Positions 43,210 through 52,002 are shown, numbered from the stretch's first letter. The stretch: 64,000 nt of DNA from CBDBLK01 sp965215445 (GCA_965215445.1 CBDCDT010000002.1:2170001-2234000), one strand, 5' to 3'. Numbers and translations: made by a program. The notes: generated by a model not told the origin, from the sequence alone.

Positions 43210-44207
43210 ACAACTCCGGCAAAATCTATTAGCTTGTCTTCCAGACTCTTCATCAAAGTACAATGCGCCTCGACCTGGGAAAAACGCTTGTGATCCCGGA
43301 TGGTTTTTCTGCAACCGTTGCACAGGGAAAACAAACGGCAGCCAAAACATTCCGCCTTCAATGAAGACAGGGAAAAATCATCCCGCAAGGGGTCTTGCGC
43401 CTCTGGCGACGACATTTCCTTCGCAAAATCTATCGGGTAATCAAAGTCGTCAGCAAAAGAGCCACAAGAATAATAATCTCCCTCCGGTTGCAGGCAGCGA
43501 ATCTCCTCGCCACAATCGCGGTGGCGGGGGCAGGCGGTGGAGCGCCCGTCTAGGGAATCCACCAGCGCTTTGGAGTTGTATTCCCAAGGGGCAAGACCTT
43601 GCTCAATAATTTGAAGATAGATTTGATAAATTTTAGAAAGTTGATAGGGCCTGCCTTCGCGCCCACTGGCCATGGCGTTGTTGAGTTTGCACTCCACTTG
43701 CATTTTTTTGGCCAGGCGGACATTGTCCAAGGCCCAATATTCATTTTGCTCATTAATCACGCTGATAAAATCGGGCCGGTAACCGACTCGCTGGAAAAAC
43801 ATATCGGAAACTTTCCAAAACATCCCCTCGTCGTAAACCCTTTTGGAAGTTATGCGGCGGGTATCTCCGTAGTGAAAAGAAGTGGTAATCCCCACTCTGG
43901 GAGCGCAAAAAAGATCGGCCCATTTATCCGGGCGCAAATAAAAATCCCACAAATTGCTGGTCAAACTGAGACTCGCCGGCAAATGGTGAGTTTCCAAATA
44001 ATCAATCAGTTTCCAATAATAGTCGGGTTTCACCATCAGGGGATCGCCCCCGTTGACGATAATGGTGCGGGTTTGGGGGAAGCGCTCTAAAAATTGATAA
44101 ATTGTCTCCAATTTTAAAAGAGCGCCTTTATCCTGAGTAATTTGATTGGAACTGCAAAAGGTACAGGCAAAGTTACAGGCCTCGGTGGGTTTGATAATCA
44201 ATTCCAT
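43206..44207 (-). CDS. Radical SAM protein 1 with SPASM domain
   Basis: 333 residues. CxxxCxxC motif ACNFACTFC (Cys11, Cys15, Cys18), GGD variant of the SAM glycine motif (VNGGDPLMV), and a rich C-terminal set of cysteines (ACPRHRDC, IRCLQPEGDYYSC, ECFGCRLFSLCNGC) fitting a SPASM domain with one or two auxiliary 4Fe-4S clusters. First gene of a coupled trio with radical SAM 2 and the helper. Divergent from radical SAM 3 with only 28 bp between starts. Confidence 0.85.
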   Translation of the reverse strand: MELIIKPTEACNFACTFCSSNQITQDKGALLKLETIYQFLERFPQTRTIIVNGGDPLMVKPDYYWKLIDYLETHHLPASLSLTSNLWDFYLRPDKWADLFCAPRVGITTSFHYGDTRRITSKRVYDEGMFWKVSDMFFQRVGYRPDFISVINEQNEYWALDNVRLAKKMQVECKLNNAMASGREGRPYQLSKIYQIYLQIIEQGLAPWEYNSKALVDSLDGRSTACPRHRDCGEEIRCLQPEGDYYSCGSFADDFDYPIDFAKEMSSPEAQDPLRDDFSLSSLKAECFGCRLFSLCNGCRKTIRDHKRFSQVEAHCTLMKSLEDKLIDFAGVV

Positions 44208-44235
44208 TTGATAAACATAAATTATTTATGTCAAA
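44208..44235. promoter_or_regulatory. Divergent 28-bp control region with 17-bp palindrome
   Basis: ACATAAATTATTTATGT (44215-44231) is a perfect palindrome centred between two outward-facing ATGs at 44207 and 44236. TTGACA on the minus strand and TTGATA on the plus strand lie symmetrically at its edges. There is no room for a normal promoter plus ribosome site on either side, so leaderless starts or downstream start codons (for example GTG 44245 or ATG 44260) are possible. Confidence 0.5.
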
Positions 44236-45327
44236 ATGGAAAGCGTGAACAAACAATTGATGTTTTACCTCAAAACCACTGATACCTGCCAACTCAACTG
44301 CGAGCACTGCTTTACCAACGGCAGCCGGGGCGCCAAGGGATTTTTTGATCCCTCCGCCACCATTGATTTTTTCCGGCGCTTGCGCCATTTTTACCCCCAG
44401 CTTCCCGGCGGCAATATCGCCTTTCACGGGGGCGAACCCTTTTTGTGTCCGGTGGAAATGATGATTGAGGCCTGGCATGGTATCCGCGAACTTTGGCCCA
44501 AACTTTGGTGGTCGATTCAAACCAACCTGACTTTCAAGCTCGACTCAAAAAAACTTGATCTTCTCAACAATGTTTGTGAAAAATCCTGGGGCACCTCCTG
44601 GGACTACGGCATCCGCTGGACGAACAAACGCCAAACTGATTTATGGCGTTCCAACGTCAAAAACCTGGCCAGCGACGGCCACGCCATCACAGTGATGGTG
44701 AGTCTCACCGAAAAAGTAATCCGCGAACTCTCCCCCATTGAGATTATTGAAGACCTGGCCTCACTCGGAGTGAAATATATCAACTTCGAGCGGGTGACTG
44801 CCAATGGCAATGCTCTTTTAAACCGCCACAAGGGCCTTTTTCCCGACAACCGCGCTCTCGATGCCTGGCTGTATCAAATGTGGGAAGAAACTGTGAAACA
44901 TACGGCCTGGAAGTCGGTGGAAAATATGTTTCTCAATTCCCTGCTCACTTCCCTGGTTTACAACACCCATTCGGGGTGTCGTTCGCGTTCCTGTGAACAA
45001 AAAATCCTCACCATCAACGCCAGTGGCAGCATCGGCGGCTGCCCCAACGGGGCCACCACTAAAACCTTTGGGCATATCAAAGACGACGTTTTTCAAGTTA
45101 TGAGCGCGCCGGGACGGCTGTGCAATATCAGTGAAGAAATGGGCCGCCACCCGGTTTGCCACACCTGTCCCGTGCACGACATTTGCAATGGAGACTGCCA
45201 TCAACTAAACTGGCAGGGAGACATCTGTGCCGCCCCCAAAACTTTAATGACCGAACTCAAACACAATATGGCGCGGGATTTTTCCCTCTATAAAGAAGTT
45301 CTCTCCGGCTTTATGGGCCAGGAGTAA
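44236..45327 (+). CDS. Radical SAM protein 3 with SPASM domain
   Basis: 363 residues. CxxxCxxC motif TCQLNCEHC (Cys18, Cys22, Cys25), SAM motif FHGGEPFL, and SPASM cysteines (GCRSRSCEQ, IGGCPNG, VCHTCPVHDICNGDCHQ). Related in layout to anaerobic sulphatase-maturase and peptide-modifying enzymes. Faces radical SAM 1 across a short palindromic region; its end overlaps the convergent helper gene by 17 nt. Confidence 0.85.
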   Translation: MESVNKQLMFYLKTTDTCQLNCEHCFTNGSRGAKGFFDPSATIDFFRRLRHFYPQLPGGNIAFHGGEPFLCPVEMMIEAWHGIRELWPKLWWSIQTNLTFKLDSKKLDLLNNVCEKSWGTSWDYGIRWTNKRQTDLWRSNVKNLASDGHAITVMVSLTEKVIRELSPIEIIEDLASLGVKYINFERVTANGNALLNRHKGLFPDNRALDAWLYQMWEETVKHTAWKSVENMFLNSLLTSLVYNTHSGCRSRSCEQKILTINASGSIGGCPNGATTKTFGHIKDDVFQVMSAPGRLCNISEEMGRHPVCHTCPVHDICNGDCHQLNWQGDICAAPKTLMTELKHNMARDFSLYKEVLSGFMGQE

Positions 45328-46042
45328 CTTCGCGCAGTTCCTCAAAGCTGATTTCTTCACGAACCTGTGCCACAAAGAGATTGGTCAACAGGTTTTCCTC
45401 ACAAAAATAGTATTCAAAAAGATTTTTGCCCTTGAACATATATTCTTTAAACTGAGGTTTAAAAAATTTTAACGGGTGTCTGATTCCGGGAGTAAAAAAA
45501 AGCTCCATAAACGAGGGAATGGAAAAAAGGCCCACCACGTTTCGGCCCACAAAATGGGCGTCATCAACTTCTTCAATCTGATCTTTGATTTCGGAAAAAA
45601 GGTCAAATTCTTGCACACAATAGGCGGCAAAAACAATGGTGCTCTCAATAAAGCTCTCCCATCTGGAAAGCAGAGCAATATGCTTGCGGATAAACCGGTC
45701 TCTTTCCTCCTGGTCAAAGGCAAGATTTTCAAACACGCCTTCAGTGGAAATCTCGCGGTACTGCAACAGCATTTGCGCTATATTCAAGCGCAGACTATCC
45801 ATCGTGGTAATATTCATGCCCGTAAGATAGGCCACAAACAAGGCCTCTTTTTCCTCAAAGGAGCAACCACAAAAGGCGACTTCCGCCGGCAACTCCAAAT
45901 TGGAGATATAGTTGAGAAAAATGCCATCCCGAAGTTCCGATCCTTTGTAATCCACTATATAAAAGCAATCCCTCTTTTCCACAAAGCGCTTGAGTTCCGT
46001 CACGTTCAAAGGCAAAGTGACATTTTTGATTTCCATTTCCAT
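45311..46042 (-). CDS. Helper protein downstream of the Cys/His-tail protein
   Basis: 243 residues, starting 3 nt after the stop of the CHxxCHxxCH protein with GGAGG eight bases upstream, so the two are one unit. N-terminus MEMEIKNVTLPLNVTELK, then mostly helical with aromatic patches and a CGCSFEEKEALFVAYL segment. No known family. The tight pairing suggests it escorts or presents the upstream protein to the radical SAM enzymes. Confidence 0.55.
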   Translation of the reverse strand: MEMEIKNVTLPLNVTELKRFVEKRDCFYIVDYKGSELRDGIFLNYISNLELPAEVAFCGCSFEEKEALFVAYLTGMNITTMDSLRLNIAQMLLQYREISTEGVFENLAFDQEERDRFIRKHIALLSRWESFIESTIVFAAYCVQEFDLFSEIKDQIEEVDDAHFVGRNVVGLFSIPSFMELFFTPGIRHPLKFFKPQFKEYMFKGKNLFEYYFCEENLLTNLFVAQVREEISFEELREVTPGP

Positions 46043-46045
46043 CTC

Positions 46046-46744
46046 TCAGCGCCTCCCCCGGGCGTAGTGGCAATCCGCATGGCAAGAACTGTGGCAAACC
46101 ACCACATTTACAGGAGGGCCGTTTCTTATTCCCTCCACGACATTGCTCAACCTATCAATAAAAGCATTGATGGCAGCAGAGGGATTGGTACCTCCAGTGT
46201 CAAGGGCCGGGAGCGGGCTGGGACTGGCATCTACCAAAGCATTAAAATTTGACCTGGTAACGCGGTAGTACTGAGACAAAGCGGCGATTTTATTCAAATC
46301 CATAAAAACTCCGTAGTTGAGGTCGTTATCGCTCCTTCTGAGAAGACGATTAACATAAATAGAACCACTCCCCCGCTTATGCTCAACCGCTACGCGATGC
46401 CTGCTTCTGGAAAGCATGTGAGTCCTTATATTGGCACGCCTGATGGATGTCAGGCAGTAGGCATAATATTGGAAGAGATCGACCAAATCACTGGCGGAAA
46501 CCAGACCACCCCTTGGAGAGACTCTAGCAAATTTTTTGGGATCAACGTTAAAACTCGATTTGGTAACCAAATCGTTATTTCTTAAATCCTCCCGGTGGGG
46601 ACTGGGTATATTAAAATTTCCAGAGAAATCTGCGTTGGGAGCGGGCAAATCGCTCTTGGCAACTTCAATGGCATTGCGTGCCGGTCTGATGACCCGATTG
46701 ATAAAACGGTTAATTTTACTGTCTTTATCAATATAGTTGGCCAT
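46046..46744 (-). CDS. Candidate radical-SAM substrate with C-terminal CHxxCHxxCH tail
   Basis: 232 residues, no signal peptide. A basic helical leader-like region is followed by a Pro/Ser/Gly-rich linker (DASPSPLPALDTGG), a short helix (INAFIDRLSNVVEGIR) and the tail VCHSSCHADCHYARGRR: Cys217-His218, Cys221-His222, Cys225-His226, then a basic end. Only one other Cys (Cys97). The layout of a long leader plus short Cys/His core beside radical SAM enzymes is that of a RiPP-type precursor or a modified metal-binding protein; the His-Xaa-Ser (Hxs) systems are the closest known analogy. AAAGGGACGGG before the ATG. Confidence 0.65.
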   Translation of the reverse strand: MANYIDKDSKINRFINRVIRPARNAIEVAKSDLPAPNADFSGNFNIPSPHREDLRNNDLVTKSSFNVDPKKFARVSPRGGLVSASDLVDLFQYYAYCLTSIRRANIRTHMLSRSRHRVAVEHKRGSGSIYVNRLLRRSDNDLNYGVFMDLNKIAALSQYYRVTRSNFNALVDASPSPLPALDTGGTNPSAAINAFIDRLSNVVEGIRNGPPVNVVVCHSSCHADCHYARGRR

Positions 46745-46837
46745 AAAAAACCCGTCCCTTTAAAGAGTAGTGAGGTTTTGAATTCTTTGTAAATATTTTT
46801 TATTGACCAAGTGCAGGCCATAACCTACCCTCAAATT

Positions 46838-47914
46838 ATGTCCGAAGCTGCCTACAAAACGCCTGCTCTTCCGGCCTTGGCCACCAAGGCAATATTGGAG
46901 AGCAAACGTCCCGAACTGGCCGAAATTGAATTGACCTTGTTTGAAAACTGTCCGGTCAACTGCCATTTTTGCTTTCACGACAAAAAATCTCCGGTGGGTC
47001 TGACCCGCCAAGAGATGTTTTCCAAAATTCCCCTGGTAACCGATTTTTTAGACAAGCAAAAAGGGCGGGTGCAGTTAGCGCAAATTAACCTGGTGGGGGG
47101 AGAGTTGCTGCAAGACCGTTGGATGGAGCGCCTGTGCAGCAACTATTTTGACCTGCTTGTAGCACTCGCCCCCCACTTTGCCCGCAATCGCCTCAAAATG
47201 AAAGTGGTTTTGGTGAGCAACTTCTTGTTTGAAAAACGAGAGAGAGTCAAACAATTGATCGACGACTTGAGAGCGAGTTCAATCGACGCCCATTTAATTG
47301 CCTCTTACGATTTTTGTGGCCGACCGACTTCCAAGTCTTACTACCAAAATATCGACTACTTTGGCCCCGACTACATCACCTCCATCAACCTGGTGGGAAC
47401 CCGCCAGTCCATCCACGCCTTCCAAAAAAATGAGGATGACTACTTTCGAGGTTTATACCGAGACTTCAACATCTATTTTGACGACTTTATCCCCGACCCT
47501 GGAAGCGAAGACTCGCTTCCCTCCGACCGGGAATTTTATCAGTGGTATTGCTTTATCGCCGAAAATTATCCCAAAATTGGGCCAGTGGCGGAACTCTTAA
47601 AAAACCAGTCCAATAAAATGCACTGCTTGTCACTCAACAAAATCACCATTTTCCCCGACGGCCGCACCTCCAATTGCCGCTGGTATCGCTACCGACAGGA
47701 ACATTTCAACACCAAATTGGATATGAAAGACAACGCCGGGATGATGCAAAACTTCCTCGACGAAATGGGTTGCCTTTCCTGCCGCTACTTTCAGCGCTGC
47801 GGATTTCGCTGTTTTACCCAGTGGGATTGGAAAAAGCGCAGGAGGGATATGCAGCAATGTCCGGTGCAGGCCTTTTTTGACTACGCTGAAAAGGCGTATT
47901 TGGGGCGCAACTGA
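46838..47914 (+). CDS. Radical SAM protein 4
   Basis: About 358 residues from the ATG at 46838 (a GTG at 46811 extends the frame by 9 codons). Motif NCPVNCHFC (Cys38, Cys42, Cys45), LVGGELL as the SAM glycine motif, and C-terminal Cys set (SNCRWYRYR, GCLSCRYFQRCGFRC, QCPVQ). TTGACC and TACCCT with 17-nt spacing just upstream would give a leaderless message at this ATG. Divergent from the Cys/His-tail protein; end overlaps radical SAM 5 by 34 nt. Confidence 0.8.
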   Translation: MSEAAYKTPALPALATKAILESKRPELAEIELTLFENCPVNCHFCFHDKKSPVGLTRQEMFSKIPLVTDFLDKQKGRVQLAQINLVGGELLQDRWMERLCSNYFDLLVALAPHFARNRLKMKVVLVSNFLFEKRERVKQLIDDLRASSIDAHLIASYDFCGRPTSKSYYQNIDYFGPDYITSINLVGTRQSIHAFQKNEDDYFRGLYRDFNIYFDDFIPDPGSEDSLPSDREFYQWYCFIAENYPKIGPVAELLKNQSNKMHCLSLNKITIFPDGRTSNCRWYRYRQEHFNTKLDMKDNAGMMQNFLDEMGCLSCRYFQRCGFRCFTQWDWKKRRRDMQQCPVQAFFDYAEKAYLGRN

Positions 47915-48972
47915 TTGGGAAAAATACATTCCGTCATACCACGCAATTGCATAATATTTAAAACATTGCGGCCGACACAGGAAACCAGGTGTTCACAATC
48001 CATACACTCCCGCGTCTTTTGAGCGTACTCAAACCCCTGTTTTTGCAATTGCATATGTTGCTCTAATATGGCCTCGGCACTCAAGTCTTGAACTCGCAAA
48101 AGCTCACTGGTATCGACAATTTGCTCATAAATAAAGGGACTAAAATAAATCTTATCGTCGATAAAGTTAAGAAAAATGGTATTGGCAGTGCTGTGTTCTT
48201 TATCCCAATCGGTAAAGCACATGCCGTAATAATCGTCCCGTTCCACCAAATGCTCTAAAAAATCCTTCCAGGATTTAAGCGTTTGCTCACTCAATTTGTG
48301 ATTTTGCGAGCGAAAAAATCCGGGACTAAATTCCAAAATAGTTTCAAACTTGTCGGCGACAATATCCATAATTTCAAGATAACGATGACGCAACAACATA
48401 TCTTTTTGCATATTGATCAAGTAAAACCACTCCACGACTTTGGGTGTTTGCCGCTTAAAAAAATCTATCGCCCAAAAATTGTCGCGCATATAGGCCGGGT
48501 CTTCTCTTAAAATTTTCTCCACATTTGAGAGAACTAAAAACTCCAATTCGAGGTCTTGCCGAAACCAGGCAGGATTGTCCAAGAGATCAAAAATCTCGCT
48601 AAACTTGCGGCGATCGAGTGGGGAAAAAACACAGGGAACCGTAAAGTGGGTTTGGGGATGAAAGTGAAACAACTCGCGAAAAAGCGGCATTTTAAGAATA
48701 TCCTGCGCGTTGGTTGCACTAAAAAAATCCGTCGGCCCCAGCACAATTTCGCGCAAACGCCAATTGCGACGACTTAAATTCCCGGCAACCCGATGCGCTT
48801 GTTCGAGCATTTGCTCTTGCCCCTTCAACTCGCGTTTTTTATCCACAAAACAGCCGTGACAACTATGGGCACAACCATTCAAAAGGTCTAAATTGAGAAC
48901 GAAGTCCACGCTCTCAATATAGCTGCGATTTGTAGTTCGACTTCTCTCCAGAAGGCCAGGTTTCACTACCAT
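47881..48972 (-). CDS. Radical SAM protein 5
   Basis: 363 residues from the ATG at 48972; a GTG two codons later (48966) has better AGGAG spacing. Motif GCAHSCHGC (Cys34, Cys38, Cys41). C-terminal cysteines ECMDCEHLVSCVG and a last Cys in TECIFPN suggest an auxiliary cluster. Diverged from the other four in sequence. Convergent with radical SAM 4, overlapping ends. Confidence 0.8.
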   Translation of the reverse strand: MVVKPGLLERSRTTNRSYIESVDFVLNLDLLNGCAHSCHGCFVDKKRELKGQEQMLEQAHRVAGNLSRRNWRLREIVLGPTDFFSATNAQDILKMPLFRELFHFHPQTHFTVPCVFSPLDRRKFSEIFDLLDNPAWFRQDLELEFLVLSNVEKILREDPAYMRDNFWAIDFFKRQTPKVVEWFYLINMQKDMLLRHRYLEIMDIVADKFETILEFSPGFFRSQNHKLSEQTLKSWKDFLEHLVERDDYYGMCFTDWDKEHSTANTIFLNFIDDKIYFSPFIYEQIVDTSELLRVQDLSAEAILEQHMQLQKQGFEYAQKTRECMDCEHLVSCVGRNVLNIMQLRGMTECIFPNQLRPKYAFSA

Positions 48973-49008
48973 ACTCCTGTTTTAAACAAATACTATTTAT
49001 GAGTCAAG

Positions 49009-49560
49009 TTAGGATTTTTTCTGACTTTTTCGCTTGAGATAGATCGCCTTGAGGTGAACAAAGACGAGTAGAATAAGTCCCGCCATAATCACTGCATCGG
49101 CAATATTAAAGATATTGGTTTGGAAAAAACTCCCGGGAATACCCACCCAAAACATATCCACCACATAACCCAAACGCAGGCGATCCAGCATATTGCCCCA
49201 TCCACCGGCGGCGATAAAAGAAAGTCCCAACAACTCAGGTTTTGAAAGCGAGCGACTGTAAAGGATATGCCCCATCAGGGCACACAGGATAATCATGGGA
49301 AAAACAACTAAAAAACTCAGGCGCAAAAACTCCGGCCAGTCGCTGCCCAAACTCCCCCACGCTCCCCGGTTTTCAGCGTAGAGCAGCCTGGCCATTCCCT
49401 CAAAAAAATGGAGAGGTTTATTTCCGCGCAGGTATTCCACAGTCAGCATTTTGCTCCACTGATCGAGTCCCAGGATCAGCAAAGAGGAAAGGCCCAAGGC
49501 CCAGGCCCTCCAGCGTAGATCCGGCGCAATTTGCGAAGTGGAAAGGGTTTGAGTTTTCAT
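49009..49560 (-). CDS. lspA: Lipoprotein signal peptidase (signal peptidase II)
   Basis: 183 residues, four TM segments. Motifs LGLDQWSKM, AENRGAWGSL, AAGGWGNMLDRLRLGYVVDM and TNIFNIADAVI carry the conserved Asn/Asp residues, with the catalytic Asp pair in VVDM and IADA. Cleaves the signal peptide of prolipoproteins in the inner membrane; the window itself has several lipobox proteins that would be its substrates. Confidence 0.95.
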   Translation of the reverse strand: MKTQTLSTSQIAPDLRWRAWALGLSSLLILGLDQWSKMLTVEYLRGNKPLHFFEGMARLLYAENRGAWGSLGSDWPEFLRLSFLVVFPMIILCALMGHILYSRSLSKPELLGLSFIAAGGWGNMLDRLRLGYVVDMFWVGIPGSFFQTNIFNIADAVIMAGLILLVFVHLKAIYLKRKSQKKS

Positions 49561-49599
49561 TGAGAGAGCATTTTACTCTGCCCGCACGCTTCTGACAAC

Positions 49600-50202
49600 T
49601 TACTCTTCTTTTGGTGTGGATGCCGCCTTGAGAAACGATGCCTGGAGTTCTTCCGTGCCACAATTGGCCCTGGCACCGGGATGGGTCGCCATATAAGTGG
49701 GCGAACACTCAAAAAGTTCTCGCAAATAAACCTCTTCGGATTTTTCAAATACCCCCGGCACCACCAAAATACCGTTCATCAAACTCAATTTATAAGCGCT
49801 TTTGTCCGCATCCTCGTATTCCTCGTCGCGATGATCTCTCGCCAGACGACAGTGCCCCAACTCGTGAAAAATCAGGGATTCGTGGTATTTCTTGGAAACC
49901 TGCTCCCACCATTCCTTTCTGATAATAATTTCCTTACTTCCGTCCGAGTATTGGGTGCAAATTCCCTGCACAGAAGTCTCTTTGGGATCGAGAAAATTGA
50001 TCGGAATATTGCCCACCTTGAAGTTGGCATCCTTGAGATAGGTTCGACCATGGGCCTCAAATTTTTCGATATATTCGTCAAAGATGGGATTGCTCTTTTG
50101 AAAATGGCGACTCTCGCGATTAAACTGCCTACCACAAGAGAGAAATCCACTCAACAATAAACCAGGCACCATGAATAAGAAAAGTAGAGTTTTTAACTTC
50201 AT
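49600..50202 (-). CDS. Lipoprotein-like putative zinc metalloprotease
   Basis: 200 residues. N-terminal hydrophobic signal ending SGFLSCGR (possible lipobox, Cys23, with a weak -3 position). A zinc motif ESLIFHELGHCRLARDH (HExxH plus later His/Asp) follows YEDADKSAYKLSLMNG, in the manner of minigluzincin or matrixin-like proteins. Cys pair at the C-terminus. Family not identified with certainty. Upstream of lspA by 39 nt, same strand. Confidence 0.6.
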   Translation of the reverse strand: MKLKTLLFLFMVPGLLLSGFLSCGRQFNRESRHFQKSNPIFDEYIEKFEAHGRTYLKDANFKVGNIPINFLDPKETSVQGICTQYSDGSKEIIIRKEWWEQVSKKYHESLIFHELGHCRLARDHRDEEYEDADKSAYKLSLMNGILVVPGVFEKSEEVYLRELFECSPTYMATHPGARANCGTEELQASFLKAASTPKEE

Positions 50203-50350
50203 ATCGTAAACGCAAAACTACCCCCCTCTATCGCCACAAGTGGTGCAAAACTTTAACCGCCTTGGAAATGGCAATTTCTTCCACTCGTTTTAAGTTGAAA
50301 CGCAATGGCCATAGAATGAGAAAAACCTTGGTATTTATGGGAGAATGAAA

Positions 50351-51346
50351 ATGCAAAATCACCAAATTCAAAAAATTGCGCTACTTTTGGGCCTGGGCCT
50401 TTTGTTTTCGCTTTCGGCACAGGCCGAGGCGATTTTGGGTGAATGTGGCCGCTATATGGGCAATAAACAACAATCTTGCAAAAGTGGAACTTTTCATCAC
50501 CACCCCAGCAGCACGGCAACGGAGTTTCGCTGGAGTTGCCGGAATATTCCCTACGATGGTGAGATTATTTGCAGTGAATCCAAATTCCTAACCGAATTTG
50601 CCGAGTGTGGACAGGCCTACTGGGGGCCTTACGATGCCTCTTGTGACAAAGGAGTGTTTCACCCTCACCCTGGACATTCGGCCACTGAGTTTCGCTGGAC
50701 CTGCCGGAATATTCCCCACAACGGTGAAGTCCAGTGTTCCCTACCACGAGCTGACACCAAAAAAGAGAAAGAAGAAGAGGAAGAAGAGAAAAAAGAAGAA
50801 CCTGTACAACTTCCCCAAGAGACACCGGAACCAAAACCAAAACCAGAACCAGAACCGGAATTGGAAACAACAGAAGAAGAAAGTGCTGCCGCTCCCCCAG
50901 TGGAGGCGAAAGCACCGGTTCTGCAAACCTCTCTCTTGACTACGCTCTCCAACGACTACAAATCCGAGGAGGCGCTGGATTTGATGGTGGTCACCAACGC
51001 TCAAAACCATATCGTCTCCATCCAAACCAAAAAACACAACGAAAATAAGGCCAAAACCTACCCGGCAGAAAAATTAAAAGAGAGGATTCCCCTTCTCAAA
51101 CTGGCGGGAATCACGCTGATTCAATTCCAGTGCTTTGGTTTCAGTCCCGAAAACGGCTGCACCATACAAATTGAATACCCCTACAGCATTGCTCACGGTT
51201 CTTATCGCCAGTTCCGCGCCCAACTCAAACTCAAAGACGGAAAGTGGGGCCTGTACCAGGACGACCGTCATCTTCTGGGTCTGCACATGGTCATCAATAG
51301 ATGGTGGGGATTCGTCGTTGGCATCAAAGAGCTTCATCTGCGCTAA
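50351..51346 (+). CDS. Exported protein with two Cys-rich repeats and Glu/Lys/Pro linker
   Basis: 331 residues from the second ATG (50351), which has GGGAG at better spacing than the ATG at 50345. Signal peptide (LLLGLGLLFSLSAQA). Two tandem ~50-residue repeats, each ECG…C…TF/VFHxHP…ATEFRWxCRNIPxxGExxCS, then a charged linker (KKEKEEEEEEKKEE, KPKPEPEPELE) and a C-terminal domain. The repeat is not a family I recognise; the Cys pattern suggests two disulphide-bonded modules. Confidence 0.65.
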   Translation: MQNHQIQKIALLLGLGLLFSLSAQAEAILGECGRYMGNKQQSCKSGTFHHHPSSTATEFRWSCRNIPYDGEIICSESKFLTEFAECGQAYWGPYDASCDKGVFHPHPGHSATEFRWTCRNIPHNGEVQCSLPRADTKKEKEEEEEEKKEEPVQLPQETPEPKPKPEPEPELETTEEESAAAPPVEAKAPVLQTSLLTTLSNDYKSEEALDLMVVTNAQNHIVSIQTKKHNENKAKTYPAEKLKERIPLLKLAGITLIQFQCFGFSPENGCTIQIEYPYSIAHGSYRQFRAQLKLKDGKWGLYQDDRHLLGLHMVINRWWGFVVGIKELHLR

Positions 51347-51353
51347 AAGGACT

Positions 51354-51974
51354 TTGTTGATTGGCGATGTCCACGGCCATTACCGTGAACTGAGCGAATT
51401 GCTCGACAAGATCGACTTTGATCCCACCGGCGACCGCCTCATTTTTCTCGGCGACATCATCAACCGAGGGCCGGATTCGGGAAAAGTACTGAAATTGGTT
51501 CACAGTATCCCCTGCGAAGTGCTGCTGGGAAATCACGAACTGGGGTTAACCAAATACGCCCGAGCTAAAGGCCCTCCCAATCCCGACTTTGAAAAAGTCT
51601 TGCAGCAAATGGGAAACTCCCGCCAATTTTATCTCAGTTGGATGGAAAACCTGCCCACTTTTATCGAGACTCCCTCTTTTTTGGCGGTACACGCAGGGAT
51701 TATTCCCAATCTCAGTCCGGAAAAACACCCTCCCGAAATCATCACCCGTCTGCGCACCTGGGGTGGAAAACCCGACGACCTGGACAATCCCGCCGATCCC
51801 CCCTGGTTTGAGCTTTACACGGGAAAAAAACTGGTGGTCTATGGCCACTGGGCGCTAAAAGGCCTGACCGTCAGAGAGCACACTATCGGACTGGACTCCG
51901 GCCTGGTCTGGGGTGGGGCCTTGAGTGCGCTGGAACTTCCCGGACGCAAAATCACCCAAGTAAAGAAAAAATAA
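51354..51974 (+). CDS. PPP-family metallophosphatase (ApaH/PrpA-like)
   Basis: About 206 residues from a TTG at 51354 or 51357, behind AAAAGG. All metal-binding motifs are present: GDVHGH, GDIINRGPDS, GNHELG, VHAGIIPN, YGHWALKG. Could be a Ser/Thr protein phosphatase or a dinucleoside tetraphosphatase; sequence alone does not decide. Starts just after the preceding exported-protein gene. Confidence 0.8.
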   Translation: MLIGDVHGHYRELSELLDKIDFDPTGDRLIFLGDIINRGPDSGKVLKLVHSIPCEVLLGNHELGLTKYARAKGPPNPDFEKVLQQMGNSRQFYLSWMENLPTFIETPSFLAVHAGIIPNLSPEKHPPEIITRLRTWGGKPDDLDNPADPPWFELYTGKKLVVYGHWALKGLTVREHTIGLDSGLVWGGALSALELPGRKITQVKKK

Positions 51975-52002
51975 CTCTCAAGAATTTAGGCCTTTTTGTA
52001 TA

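Noticed and set aside
43210..43350. Upstream 47-codon extension of radical SAM 2
   Set aside because: It lies wholly within radical SAM 1; the GTG at 43209 with GGAG upstream fits the coupled arrangement and the usual position of the first cysteine.
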